Shown here piece after piece: positions 1 to 9,293 of a stretch of 21,491 nucleotides of DNA. The position numbers and the translations under genes were made by a program. The DNA comes from Microcystis aeruginosa W13-11. Its GTDB lineage: Bacteria > Cyanobacteriota > Cyanobacteriia > Cyanobacteriales > Microcystaceae. The notes below the pieces were generated by a model. It did not search any database, had not been told where the DNA came from, and was given only the letters and a program-made list of their open reading frames with translations. Position 1 is the stretch's first letter, and each line of letters starts with the position of its first letter. The stretch lies in assembly GCA_009995705.1 (NCBI GenBank), contig JAADBR010000063.1, forward strand, positions 1 to 21,491. Reading direction: 5' to 3'.

Positions 1-171
1 TGTCCAGACTGTGGGACGCACCATGACCGAGATATTAACGCTAGTAAAAATATTTTGGCCGCAGGACTTGCGGTGTCAGTCTGTAGAGCGACCATAAGAC
101 CAGAACAGAGTAAAACTGGGGCGGCAGGTGCGGAACCCCGCAAGGGAAAGAAGCAGAAACCTAAATCGTGA
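1..171 (+). mobile_element. tnpB: C-terminal end of a TnpB (IS200/IS605 OrfB) protein
   Basis: The reading frame is open from base 1 and ends at TGA 169-171, so only the last 56 residues are visible. It begins with a CPDCG zinc-ribbon half and continues with [19 protein letters not shown], the RuvC-III block of TnpB. The D of DRDINA is the expected catalytic aspartate. The tail is basic (KGKKQKPKS), as is usual for cyanobacterial OrfB proteins. TnpB is an RNA-guided nuclease carried by IS200/IS605-family elements. The N-terminal part lies outside the window, so I cannot say whether the gene is intact. A right-end hairpin follows at once. Confidence 0.9.
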
Positions 172-233
172 GGTTTGGGAATCACCGTCCGTTTACGGCG
201 GTGAGGATGTCAATGGGGTAAATTAGCGAATAA
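80..233 (+). ncRNA. Possible omega RNA (reRNA) of the TnpB element, with guide read from flanking DNA
   Basis: TnpB proteins work with an RNA that overlaps the 3' end of tnpB, runs through the right end and uses the bases just outside the element as guide. Here that scaffold would end near TCAA at 210-213, and the guide would begin at about 214 (TGGGGTAAATTAGCGA). The left limit given is approximate. The assignment follows from the family and the hairpin position; nothing in the sequence alone proves transcription. Confidence 0.35.
183..213 (+). mobile_element. Right end of the IS200/IS605-type element (hairpin plus terminal TCAA)
   Basis: A subterminal imperfect hairpin lies 11 bases after the tnpB stop. 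CACCG (183-187) pairs with CGGTG (199-203) and CCG (189-191) with CGG (196-198), with T188 bulged and a TTTA loop. GAGGATGTCAA follows. Bulged subterminal hairpins mark the ends of this family, and cyanobacterial members often finish in TCAA, so the element probably ends at 213. The exact boundary is inferred. Confidence 0.65.
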
Positions 234-578
234 TTGCTTAATAATGCGCTCGGTTTTCGTTTCCAAACTCTGCCAATCTAGTTCACCGGTGGGATCGAGG
301 AGACTGGTATCGATGGTGACGGTCTCTCCTTCATCGGTGGGATAATCGAGAAAACAGACTTGAAAACAAAGTTCCCAAATATTTACAGTAACGGAGCGAT
401 CGAGATAAGTCAAACAGAGCAGATAACTGGGATAGGGATCTTGAATTTCTGTATAGGTTCCTTTCCAAAGGGAATTTTCTAACTGTTTACGCAGATTATC
501 TAGCACCCGAATAAATGCCGGTTGCATTAACAATTGTGCCTGTTCCCAAGCGGTAATATCTTTAAATTTTGGATTCAT
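210..578 (-). CDS. Small conserved cyanobacterial protein of unknown function, stop codon supplied by IS end
   Basis: A 122-residue acidic protein starting MNPKFKDITAWEQAQLLMQP and ending KQLFANLPH. It has no signal peptide, no membrane segment and no catalytic motif I can recognise. The amino-acid pattern (WEQAQLLMQPAFIRV, WELCFQVCF, DTSLLDPTGELDW) looks like a soluble conserved cyanobacterial family. The last bases of the inserted IS (TCAA, 210-213) provide the TGA stop, so the native C-terminus may have been slightly changed, although FANLP looks close to a natural end. A 34-bp palindrome sits one base upstream of the ATG at 576-578, and there is no Shine-Dalgarno sequence at normal spacing. 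Expression may therefore depend on gap1 read-through. The function is unknown. Confidence 0.7.
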   Translation of the reverse strand: MNPKFKDITAWEQAQLLMQPAFIRVLDNLRKQLENSLWKGTYTEIQDPYPSYLLCLTYLDRSVTVNIWELCFQVCFLDYPTDEGETVTIDTSLLDPTGELDWQSLETKTERIIKQLFANLPH

Positions 579-579
579 C

Positions 580-613
580 TTATCAGTTATCAGTGATCAC
601 TGATAACTGATAA
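580..613. repeat. 34-bp perfect palindrome built of TGATAAC heptamers
   Basis: The sequence from TTATCAGTTATCAGTGATC through its exact reverse complement is centred between 596 and 597, with every base paired. The right arm continues as heptamers: TGATAAC occurs at 601-607, 608-614 and 615-621. It lies between the gap1 stop (626) and the next gene's start (578). There is no T-run after it on the minus strand, so it is not a standard terminator. Confidence 0.9.
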
Positions 614-625
614 CTGATAACTGAT

Positions 626-1765
<1,140 letters not shown>

Positions 1766-1853
1766 TTATCGATCGCTAGATGAAGTATAGAAAGATTTTA
1801 AGTTTCAGTGCTTCAAAAGCTCTCCTAGTAGTCCCCACCACTGGCATCGAGAA

Positions 1854-1867
1854 AGCCTAATTAGGCT
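1854..1867. promoter_or_regulatory. Perfect palindrome AGCCTAATTAGGCT
   Basis: A self-complementary 14-mer in the middle of the divergent gap, about 194 bases upstream of gap1. It could be a dimeric-regulator site. There is no direct evidence for function. Confidence 0.35.
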
Positions 1868-2115
1868 CTTCCCGACAAACTAAGGCGTGACTTTATGGTA
1901 TTTTGGGAAAAACTGACATTAAAAAATCATTAAAAGTTTTCCGAGGATTTATTGTTCTATAAGTTAAGAAGACATTAATTTTACTTTAAAATCCATTTAA
2001 AAACCCCGCCCGACTGACATAAATTAGCCAAGCCGGATCAGTAAAATATAGTTTATTTTAATAGTTTTTTGCGCCACAAAAGGTTACACTCTTAATTGCA
2101 GTTTGAAAACTGACC

Positions 2116-2129
2116 GAGGGTTAACCCTC
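2116..2129. promoter_or_regulatory. Perfect palindrome GAGGGTTAACCCTC near the phosphoketolase start
   Basis: A self-complementary 14-mer located 64 bases before the phosphoketolase ATG. It could act as an operator or as a leader hairpin. A GTTAAC core also occurs in the palindrome upstream of the toxin gene at 12894-12926, which may be coincidence. Confidence 0.35.
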
Positions 2130-2193
2130 TCGATGGAGAAATTGTTTATCAACTCTCTTAATCTCATCGTTCATAGATATCGGAGAAATATTC

Positions 2194-4614
2194 ATGGTAT
2201 TCGCACCAGAAAGACCCTTAACAGAACAAAGTCCCCTTTCTCAAGACGAACTCTATAAAACCCATGCCTATTGGCGCGCTTGTAACTATTTAGCTGTAGG
2301 TATGATTTATCTGCGCGATAATCCCCTGCTCAAAGAACATCTCAAACCCGAACACGTTAAGTATCGTTTGCTTGGTCACTGGGGAGCAAGTCCGGCCTTA
2401 AGTTTTACCTACGTTCACCTCAACCGTTTAATCAAAAAATACGACCTCGATGTGATTTTTATGGCCGGGCCTGGCCACGGGGCGCCGGGGGTACTCGGTC
2501 CGGTTTATCTAGAAGGAACCTATTCGGAAATTTACCCCGATAAAAGTCAAGATGAGGAAGGATTACAAAAATTCTTTAAACAATTTTCTTTTCCCGGTCA
2601 CATCGGTAGTCACGTCACCCCCGAAACCCCCGGTTCTATCCATGAGGGCGGCGAACTGGGTTATAGTGTTTCCCATGCCTATGGTTCTGTTTTTGACAAT
2701 CCCGACCTAATTACGGCCGTGGTCGTTGGTGATGGGGAAGCAGAAACCGGTCCCCTTGCCACCGCATGGCACTCGAATAAATTCCTTAACCCGATTCGCG
2801 ATGGTGCGGTACTGCCAATTTTAAACTTAAACGGTTATAAAATCGCTAATCCCACCATTCTTTCCCGTATTTCGACCCACGAGTTAGAAAGTCTCTTTGT
2901 TGGTTACGGTTACACTCCCTACATCGTCGAATGTAAGGAAGATGAAGACTTGCTGCACTGCCATCAAAAAATGGCCGCTACCCTAGAACACTGTATCAAT
3001 CAGATTCGCTCCTATCAACGGGAAGCTCGCAGCACGGGAGTGGCTAAACGTTACCCCTGGCCGATGATTATCCTCCGGTCTCCCAAGGGTTGGACCGGTC
3101 CGAAAAACGTTGATGGTCATAAAGTGGAAGGATTCTGGCGCGCTCACCAAGTCCCCATGGGTGCTATGCACGAGAACCCCGACCACTTGAGAAAATTAGA
3201 GGAGTGGATGAAAAGCTATAACCCGGAGGAATTATTTGACTATACCACGGGTCAATTTAAGCCAGAATTTAAAGAACTCGCTCCTATTGGTCATCGTCGC
3301 ATGAGTGCTAATCCGCACGCTAACGGCGGATTGGTGCGTAAAGACCTAAAAATGCCAGATTTTCGTCAATATGCCGTAGATGTCACCCATCCGGGCCAAG
3401 TGGAAGCGGAAAACACGGGAGTGATGGGGGTATTTTTGCGGGATGTAATGCGAAATAATATGACTAATTTTCGCGTTTTTGGTCCCGATGAAACTGCTTC
3501 TAATCGTTTAGCGGCTCTCTATGAAGTGACTAAAAAAGCTTGGTTAGCTGATACCTATCCGGAGGATTTAGATGGTAGCCAATTATCTCCCGATGGTCGT
3601 GTGATGGAGATGCTGAGTGAACATACTTTAGTCGGTTGGTTAGAGGGTTATTTATTATCTGGTCGTCACGGTTTATTTCACTCCTACGAGGCTTTTGCTC
3701 ACGTTATCGATTCCATGTTCAACCAACACGCTAAATGGCTCGATATCTGCAAAAATCATGTGCCTTGGCGTGCTTCTGTTTCCTCTTGGAATCTCTTATT
3801 ATCCTCGGTGGTTTGGCGGCAGGATCACAACGGTTTTAGTCACCAAGACCCCGGTTTTATCGATTTAGTAACCAATAAAAGTGCCGACGTGGTGCGGGTT
3901 TATCTTCCCCCCGATGGTAACTGTTTATTAAGTGTGACTAATCACTGTCTCAAGAGTAAGGACTACACTAATATTATCGTTGCTGATAAACAGAAACACC
4001 TGCAATACTTGACTATGGAGGCAGCAATTAAACACTGCACCAAAGGTATCGGTATTTGGGATTGGGCAAGTAACGATGATGATGGAACTAATCCCGATGA
4101 ACCAGATGTAATTATGGCTTGCTGTGGGGATATTATCACTAAAGAATCTTTAGCGGCCACGGCAATTCTGCGAGAGGAATTCCCTTACCTAAAAGTTCGC
4201 TTTATCAATGTGGTTGATCTGTTTAAATTACAGTCGGAAAGTGACCACCCCCATGGTTTATCGGAATGGGATTTTGATAGTTTATTTACCACTGATAAGC
4301 CAATTATCTTTAATTTCCACGGTTATCCTTGGCTGATTCATAAACTTACCTACCATCGCAGTAATCAGGAACGTATTCATGTGCGGGGTTACAAGGAAGA
4401 AGGGAATATTAATACTCCCCTAGAATTAGCGATTCGTAACCAAGTCGATCGTTTTAATTTAGTAATTGATGTCATCGATCGCGTGCCGAAATTAGGTTCT
4501 GCTGCTGCTCATGTGAAAGAACGGATGAAAAATGCTATTATCGACAATCTCGATTATGCTTTTACCAATGGTATTGATAAGGACGAGATTACTAACTGGA
4601 AATGGCCTTATTAA
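2194..4614 (+). CDS. xfp: Phosphoketolase (xylulose-5-P/fructose-6-P type)
   Basis: An 806-residue thiamine-diphosphate enzyme, full length for the family (about 800). It splits xylulose-5-phosphate with phosphate into acetyl phosphate and glyceraldehyde-3-phosphate, and often also acts on fructose-6-phosphate. Family blocks are all present: [10 protein letters not shown] (61-70), [12 protein letters not shown] (92-103), SFPGHIGSH and [14 protein letters not shown] (151-164), and the cofactor motif GDGEAETGP (179-187) followed by [11 protein letters not shown]. The ATG at 2194 has GGAG at 2182-2185, 8 bases upstream. Cytoplasmic. It lies divergent from gap1, which consumes one of its products. 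In cyanobacteria the enzyme supports acetate and acetyl-CoA formation in the dark and carbon-saving flux. Substrate preference cannot be read from the sequence. Confidence 0.95.
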   Translation: MVFAPERPLTEQSPLSQDELYKTHAYWRACNYLAVGMIYLRDNPLLKEHLKPEHVKYRLLGHWGASPALSFTYVHLNRLIKKYDLDVIFMAGPGHGAPGVLGPVYLEGTYSEIYPDKSQDEEGLQKFFKQFSFPGHIGSHVTPETPGSIHEGGELGYSVSHAYGSVFDNPDLITAVVVGDGEAETGPLATAWHSNKFLNPIRDGAVLPILNLNGYKIANPTILSRISTHELESLFVGYGYTPYIVECKEDEDLLHCHQKMAATLEHCINQIRSYQREARSTGVAKRYPWPMIILRSPKGWTGPKNVDGHKVEGFWRAHQVPMGAMHENPDHLRKLEEWMKSYNPEELFDYTTGQFKPEFKELAPIGHRRMSANPHANGGLVRKDLKMPDFRQYAVDVTHPGQVEAENTGVMGVFLRDVMRNNMTNFRVFGPDETASNRLAALYEVTKKAWLADTYPEDLDGSQLSPDGRVMEMLSEHTLVGWLEGYLLSGRHGLFHSYEAFAHVIDSMFNQHAKWLDICKNHVPWRASVSSWNLLLSSVVWRQDHNGFSHQDPGFIDLVTNKSADVVRVYLPPDGNCLLSVTNHCLKSKDYTNIIVADKQKHLQYLTMEAAIKHCTKGIGIWDWASNDDDGTNPDEPDVIMACCGDIITKESLAATAILREEFPYLKVRFINVVDLFKLQSESDHPHGLSEWDFDSLFTTDKPIIFNFHGYPWLIHKLTYHRSNQERIHVRGYKEEGNINTPLELAIRNQVDRFNLVIDVIDRVPKLGSAAAHVKERMKNAIIDNLDYAFTNGIDKDEITNWKWPY

Positions 4615-4725
4615 TTAATTAGGCTAGAAAGTGGTTTAGGTGATGATAATTTATTAGTTTACCGATAAATTTCATCTTCCTATTCCACCTAAATAAGATA
4701 TTATCGCTCTTCTGGGAGTCTGGCA

Positions 4726-5167
4726 TTAGCTCAGGGCAAGCCAGAAATAATCAGGAATCCTAAAGGTATTTTGATAAATTTCTTTCTTTTCTTCCCTATC
4801 AGTCTTAGCGGTACTTTCAAAAGAGTATTTCTATAATCACATTAGAATATTTTCCCTCTTCTTGCCATACTACCCAACCTTTCCGGTTTTGGTTTCTAGT
4901 TGTTCCTAATACTACAAAAAGGTCTGGTCCTCTAAAGTATTCTGATTTTTTCTGATTGGGACTGTAGTAGATGCTTAAATTCCTGGTTGCAAAGTAGTCT
5001 TCTCTATCTTGCCATAACCATTCTGGGCATTTTATCAATAAAATAATCTAAGTTAGATGTAAATTACTTTCCAATGGCGGTTCATCACTCCAAAATTCGC
5101 CCTTTGGGAAGATTATCTCATCTTTTCGGGCGGTTTGGCTAGGGGATAGGGGTTGAGTTGTAGTCAT
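4726..5167 (-). pseudogene. Uma2-family (DUF820) PD-(D/E)XK nuclease-like pseudogene
   Basis: From ATG 5165-5167 the frame reads MTTTQPLSPSQTARKDEIIF, then FWSDEPPLESNLHLT, then an in-frame TAG at 5048-5050. The same frame resumes as IILLIKCPEWLWQDREDYFA, YYSPNQKKSEYFRGPDLFVV and KYSNVIIEILF, the Uma2 core. An extra T in the T-run at 4819-4822 then shifts the frame, and the +1 frame continues ESTAKTDREEKKEIYQNTFR and IPDYFW to a stop at 4726-4728. Uma2 proteins are abundant in cyanobacteria and are usually about 190-210 residues, so the last third is also lost. Two independent lesions make this a decayed copy. An ATG at 5036-5038 could still start a 73-residue fragment, but that is unlikely to be functional. 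Confidence 0.85.
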
Positions 5168-5356
5168 GGTTATCTGCTATGAATAATAAGCTGTCCGTGC
5201 ATTTAAACTGCTTGTTGAGATGAGACAAGGGGCAATAGTAAAAGGATTGGGGGAGATTCAGCTAATCTCAGGATAGGCGGTTAAAATGCGTCTTAGCCTA
5301 TTATTTGTGTTAATCTCATCTTTACAGATCAAAACCCCACATCGTCTGAGGAGACA

Positions 5357-6280
5357 ATGGCCGCCAATTCTCGGAATAAATCGCCCGTTTTTCTCGGCTG
5401 TTCTGGCAGAATCGCCATTTTTTGCCTCTTGATGTTACTATCGGCGGCAATAGGCTGGTTAATCGGGAAACAGTGGGTTAAACACAGCAATCAAACCCAA
5501 GCCGTTAAACCCGTTTTTGCTACGGAGGAAAGTAATTTTAATTCTGCCACAGATACGGCATGGCAACGGAAAGCTGAGATGAGAAAGCGCCGTCTAGAGT
5601 TGGGAATTGATGGTCAGTTTTTTAAAAATCTCGTCAATGAATTGTTTAGCCTTCGCTATGGGGATATCAAAGAGGAAAAACAGAAACAGGAACAAAGAGA
5701 TATTCTAGCAGCAGAAATACTCGATCGCTTAGAACGTCTCGATTCTGGCACTAGAGAAGCATTAGGTAGCTATAACGAGCAACAGCGAGAAAAATGGCGA
5801 GAACAAGTGAATCAGTTGCGTTTAAGCGGTAGAGTCTTTAATTTACTCACTGATACTGCCTTTTTTCAGCTATTTCCCGAATTGACAGAAAGACCAAGTT
5901 TTGACACAAGCCTGGGTCAACTATGGAGTGGTTTGGCATGGAATCAGTTACTATCTTTACAATCTGGCCTATCCTACCAAGCGATCGAAAGTTTAAACGC
6001 GGGGGAAGAGGAAGTTATCGAGGCAATTCTCAGCGAGGGACAAGGAAAAGCCTATGCAATAAAATTGCGTTCCAGTGATCGGTTAAACTTAAATTTAGAG
6101 GCGGAAGGCGAAGTTTTACTATCTTTCTACTCTCCCACGGGTAATATTACCCTTTTAGATAAGTCTAGCGATCGGCAATGGTCTGGTCAATTACCCGAAG
6201 AGGGATTTTATGAATTAGTTATTCTCCCCCAGTCTTCTATCCCCGTCCACTTTCGCTTACAGTTAGAAGTAAGTCAATGA
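5357..6280 (+). CDS. Membrane-anchored protein with PPC-like C-terminal domain, function unknown
   Basis: A 307-residue protein. Residues 18-38 (RIAIFCLLMLLSAAIGWLI) form one hydrophobic segment after a short basic N-terminus, so a signal anchor with the bulk outside the cytoplasm is expected. The middle (about 65-150) is charged and helical (EEKQKQEQRDI, YNEQQREKWREQVNQLRL), suggesting a coiled coil. The last 80 residues (GKAYAIKLRSSDRLNLNLEA, LLSFYSPTGNITLL, WSGQLPEEGFYELVI) resemble the PPC-type beta-sandwich seen at the ends of secreted proteases and some cyanobacterial kinases. No catalytic motif is visible. GAGGAG lies only 3 bases before the ATG, which is tight. The gene precedes glyQ by 105 bases with a purine-rich repeat between; a functional link is not evident. 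Confidence 0.75.
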   Translation: MAANSRNKSPVFLGCSGRIAIFCLLMLLSAAIGWLIGKQWVKHSNQTQAVKPVFATEESNFNSATDTAWQRKAEMRKRRLELGIDGQFFKNLVNELFSLRYGDIKEEKQKQEQRDILAAEILDRLERLDSGTREALGSYNEQQREKWREQVNQLRLSGRVFNLLTDTAFFQLFPELTERPSFDTSLGQLWSGLAWNQLLSLQSGLSYQAIESLNAGEEEVIEAILSEGQGKAYAIKLRSSDRLNLNLEAEGEVLLSFYSPTGNITLLDKSSDRQWSGQLPEEGFYELVILPQSSIPVHFRLQLEVSQ

Positions 6281-6385
6281 CTTTAACCTTCAGGAGTCAG
6301 GAAACAGGAAACGGGAGAGAGGTTTTATGTATTCTCCCCACACCCCACTTCCCCAACCCCTAATCTGCTTTTTTACTTTTTTCCC

Positions 6386-7261
6386 ATGTCTTTAACTTTC
6401 CAAGCTGTTATCGCTAAATTAAATGAATTTTGGGCTGATCGCGGTTGTTTAGTTGCTCAACCCTATGATAGCGAAAAAGGTGCAGGAACCATGAGTCCCC
6501 ACACTTTTTTAAGGGCAATTGGTCCGGAACCTTGGGCCGTTGCCTATGTGGAACCCTGTCGTCGTCCTACGGATGGCCGTTATGGCGAAAATCCCAATCG
6601 TTTTCAACATTACTATCAATATCAAGTCCTAATTAAACCCTCTCCCGATAATATTCAGGATATCTATTTAGACTCCCTGCGAGTGTTAGGAATTAACCCA
6701 GAAGAACACGATATTCGCTTCGTGGAAGATAACTGGGAATCTCCCACCCTCGGCGCCTGGGGTGTGGGTTGGGAAGTGTGGTTAGATGGTATGGAAATCA
6801 CCCAGTTTACCTACTTTCAACAGTGTGGGGGTATCGATTGTCGTCCCGTGGCGATCGAAATTACCTACGGTTTAGAAAGACTAGCCATGTATCTGCAAGA
6901 TGTGGAGGCAATTAATAAAATTCAATGGAATGAAAATATCCTCTACGGTGACATTTTTCTACAAAATGAAATCGAACAATGTACCTATAATTTTGAGGCT
7001 TCTAATCCTGAGTTATTATTTAGTTTATTCAGTTTATATGAACAGGAAGCTAAACAATTAATCGATCGCTCTCTGGTGATTCCCAGTCTAGATTATGTTC
7101 TCAAATGTTCCCATACTTTTAATTTACTCGATGCTAGAGGTGTGATTGCTGTAGCGGAAAGAACCCGTTATATCGGCAGAATTCGCAATTTAGCTCGACA
7201 GGTTGCTCAATTGTATTTACAGCAACGAGAAGCTTTAGGTTTTCCCCTACAAAAGGTCTAG
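6386..7261 (+). CDS. glyQ: Glycyl-tRNA synthetase alpha subunit
   Basis: A 291-residue catalytic subunit of the bacterial alpha2-beta2 glycyl-tRNA synthetase, which charges tRNA-Gly in the cytoplasm. The class II core is intact: [17 protein letters not shown] (56-72, motif 2), [16 protein letters not shown] (117-132), and [13 protein letters not shown] (159-171, motif 3). The length matches the family. The beta subunit gene glyS is not next to it, as is common in cyanobacteria. There is no Shine-Dalgarno sequence before the ATG at 6386, only TTTTTTCCC. The gene ends convergently with the str operon, with the MITE-like element and the rpsJ terminator between them. Confidence 0.97.
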   Translation: MSLTFQAVIAKLNEFWADRGCLVAQPYDSEKGAGTMSPHTFLRAIGPEPWAVAYVEPCRRPTDGRYGENPNRFQHYYQYQVLIKPSPDNIQDIYLDSLRVLGINPEEHDIRFVEDNWESPTLGAWGVGWEVWLDGMEITQFTYFQQCGGIDCRPVAIEITYGLERLAMYLQDVEAINKIQWNENILYGDIFLQNEIEQCTYNFEASNPELLFSLFSLYEQEAKQLIDRSLVIPSLDYVLKCSHTFNLLDARGVIAVAERTRYIGRIRNLARQVAQLYLQQREALGFPLQKV

Positions 7262-7327
7262 CGATCTGGGCATTTTTGGTGATGCACCCCCAGCAATTGT
7301 ACTGCCCTTCTTTCAATAACTTCCTTT

Positions 7328-7425
7328 TAAGTACCTAAGCAAAATTAATTACACATATCTAACCACCTCTTGCCTCCTGCCTTTTGCCTATCTTGACTAG
7401 GAAATTAATTTTGCACGACTACTTA
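7328..7425. repeat. MITE-like 98-bp element with 23-bp terminal inverted repeats
   Basis: The left end TAAGTA-CCTAA-GCAAAATTAATT (7328-7350) and the reverse complement of the right end, TAAGTA-GTCGT-GCAAAATTAATT (7403-7425), agree at the outer 6 and the inner 12 bases and differ only in a 5-base window between. The interior is 52 bp with no coding potential. The ends are TA...TA, which would fit TA-targeting IS630/Tc1-type mobilisation. It lies in the convergent gap between glyQ and rpsJ. Confidence 0.65.
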
Positions 7426-7466
7426 TCAAAAATCCTATTTAAAAGTTATAGGATAGTGGGGAAGAA

Positions 7467-7494
7467 AAAAAGATGTTAGCGATAACATCTTTTT
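7467..7494 (-). terminator. Intrinsic terminator of the str operon
   Basis: AAAAAGATGTTA (7467-7478), loop GCGA, TAACATCTTTTT (7483-7494) form a perfect 12-bp stem. On the minus strand the stem runs into an uninterrupted T-run. It starts 8 bases after the rpsJ stop at 7503. Its symmetry could also let it stop transcripts arriving from glyQ. Confidence 0.85.
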
Positions 7495-7502
7495 GGCATT
7501 TT

Positions 7503-7820
7503 TTACAATTTAACTTCAATATCAACCCCGGCGGGTAAATCTAATTTCATCAAAGCATCGATTGTCTTAGAAGAAGGTTGGTAAATATCAATAATGCGGC
7601 GATGGGTGCGGGTTTCAAAATGTTCACGGGAGTCCTTGTCAACGTGAGGGGAACGCAGGACACAATAAATCTTTCTTTTTGTCGGTAGGGGAATCGGTCC
7701 GATCGCTGTGGCGTTAGTTCTATTGGCAGTATCGACAATCTTCTCACAGGAAGTATCGAGTAAGCGCTGGTCAAAAGCTTTCAAACGAATGCGAATTTTC
7801 TGTTGTTGTAGCGTAGCCAT
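7503..7820 (-). CDS. rpsJ: 30S ribosomal protein S10
   Basis: A 105-residue S10 ([20 protein letters not shown] ... [11 protein letters not shown]), full length, part of the small-subunit head and also the NusE partner in transcription antitermination. The start used is ATG 7818-7820, with AGGTG 5 bases upstream; an open frame extends to 7844 but adds only MTIAIGEI and lacks a ribosome binding site. It is the last gene of the str operon, 92 bases after tuf. That position is typical of cyanobacteria, where rpsJ sits with rpsL-rpsG-fusA-tuf. A strong terminator follows. Confidence 0.97.
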   Translation of the reverse strand: MATLQQQKIRIRLKAFDQRLLDTSCEKIVDTANRTNATAIGPIPLPTKRKIYCVLRSPHVDKDSREHFETRTHRRIIDIYQPSSKTIDALMKLDLPAGVDIEVKL

Positions 7821-7912
7821 AATTTCACCTATTGCAATTGTCAAGGTACAAAATAAAGACAGTAACGGAGCAGTTTTTTGTCATTAACTGCCCCGTTAAT
7901 TAGTAGATTAGC

Positions 7913-9142
7913 CTACTTGATAATTTTCGAGATAACGCCAGAACCGATGGTGCGTCCACCTTCGCGAATAGCGAAGCGCATACCCTCTTCAATAGCGATC
8001 GGGTTGATCAGTTCCACGGTCATTTTGATCCGGTCTCCCGGCATGACCATTTCTACGCTGCTGCCGTCATCGGCGGTGTAGTCTTGGATAGTGCCAGTTA
8101 CGTCGGTTGTCCGCACATAGAACTGAGGACGATAGTTTTTAAAGAAAGGAGTGTGACGACCACCCTCTTCTTTACTTAACACATACACCTCACCTTCAAA
8201 CTGGGTGTGGGGTTTGATTGTACCCGGTTTAGCGATCACCATGCCGCGCTCGATTTCATCTTTTTGGATACCACGCAGGAGGATACCAGCGTTGTCACCG
8301 GCCATCCCCTGGTCGAGACTTTTCTTGAACATTTCGATCCCGGTGACGGTGGTGGCGCGAGTTGCTTTAATCCCGACTAATTCCACGTTATCACCCACTT
8401 TCACAATACCGCGTTCGATCCGACCAGTGGCCACCGTCCCCCGACCAGTAATCGAGAATACGTCTTCTACCGCCATCAGGAAGGGTTTATCTACCGCCCG
8501 TTCGGGGGTGGGGATATAGCTATCCACCGCGTCCATTAATTCATAAATCGCATCTACCCACTCGTTTTCGCCTTTTTGGGCCTTGGGATTTTTGGTCATG
8601 TAGTCGAGGGCTTCTTTCGCAGAACCGGCAATAATGGGGATATCTTCGCCGAGGAAGTCGTATTTGGTGAGAAGTTCGCGCACTTCCAGTTCCACGAGTT
8701 CCAGTAATTCCTCGTCATCCACCATATCTTTTTTGTTGAGGAAGACCACCAGGTTAGGTACACCCACCTGACGAGCCAGTAGGATATGTTCCCGGGTTTG
8801 GGGCATCGGGCCATCAGCAGCCGAGACCACGAGAATACCACCATCCATCTGCGCCGCACCGGTGATCATGTTTTTTACATAGTCGGCGTGGCCGGGGCAG
8901 TCCACGTGTGCATAGTGGCGATCAGCGGTTTCGTACTCAACGTGAGCGGTGTTGATGGTGATCCCGCGAGCCTTTTCTTCGGGAGCGGCATCGATTTCAT
9001 CATATTTTTTAGCTTTGGCATTACCTAGGGCTGCTAGGGTCATAGTGATAGCGGCGGTGAGGGTAGTTTTGCCGTGGTCAACGTGACCGATCGTACCGAT
9101 GTTAACGTGGGGTTTCGTCCGTTCAAATTTAGCGCGTGCCAT
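7913..9142 (-). CDS. tuf: Elongation factor Tu
   Basis: A 409-residue EF-Tu, the GTPase that delivers aminoacyl-tRNA to the ribosome. G-domain motifs are complete: GHVDHGKT (19-26), DCPGH (81-85), NKKD (136-139). Domains 2 and 3 are intact, ending [10 protein letters not shown]. The 409-residue length, with an insert around [20 protein letters not shown], is the usual cyanobacterial and plastid form. The ATG is preceded by AGGAACAG. It lies 151 bases downstream of fusA, and that gap contains a 7-bp hairpin (ACCGATC 9236-9242 with GATCGGT 9253-9259) and repeats but no terminator. Confidence 0.98.
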   Translation of the reverse strand: MARAKFERTKPHVNIGTIGHVDHGKTTLTAAITMTLAALGNAKAKKYDEIDAAPEEKARGITINTAHVEYETADRHYAHVDCPGHADYVKNMITGAAQMDGGILVVSAADGPMPQTREHILLARQVGVPNLVVFLNKKDMVDDEELLELVELEVRELLTKYDFLGEDIPIIAGSAKEALDYMTKNPKAQKGENEWVDAIYELMDAVDSYIPTPERAVDKPFLMAVEDVFSITGRGTVATGRIERGIVKVGDNVELVGIKATRATTVTGIEMFKKSLDQGMAGDNAGILLRGIQKDEIERGMVIAKPGTIKPHTQFEGEVYVLSKEEGGRHTPFFKNYRPQFYVRTTDVTGTIQDYTADDGSSVEMVMPGDRIKMTVELINPIAIEEGMRFAIREGGRTIGSGVISKIIK

Positions 9143-9180
9143 TTACTTTCTGTTCCTTTGTTTTTTTCTTCTTCAGGTGG

Positions 9181-9196
9181 GTGAACAGTAATCAGT
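9181..9196. repeat. 16-base repeat shared with 19177-19192
   Basis: GTGAACAGTAATCAGT here is the exact reverse complement of ACTGATTACTGTTCAC at 19177-19192. Both lie in intergenic gaps and belong to the window's heptamer repeat family. Confidence 0.7.
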
Positions 9197-9265
9197 CGCC
9201 AGAGATCAGTTTTAAGTTAGCAGTTATTCGGGTTGACCGATCGAATTTAAATGATCGGTTTATCC

Positions 9266-9293
9266 CCACTGCTCACTGGTCACTGGTCACTGA
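9266..9293. repeat. Heptamer tandem repeat (TCACTGG) next to the fusA stop
   Basis: CCACTGC, TCACTGG, TCACTGG, TCACTGA run in exact 7-base register and end directly against the fusA stop codon at 9294. Heptameric short tandem repeats of this sort are known from cyanobacteria as STRR sequences. Confidence 0.75.

Noticed and set aside
580..625. TGATAAC repeats as a CRISPR array
   Set aside because: The units are 7-base tandem copies with no spacers; no array of longer repeats with unique spacers was seen anywhere in the window.
4615..4700. TTTAGGTG/CACCTAAA inverted repeat after phosphoketolase as a terminator
   Set aside because: The 8-bp arms (4635-4642, 4686-4693) are separated by more than 40 bases and no T-run follows.
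9236..9259. Hairpin between fusA and tuf as a terminator
   Set aside because: The stem is only 7 bp with a 10-base AT loop and no T-run on the minus strand, and tuf belongs to the operon.
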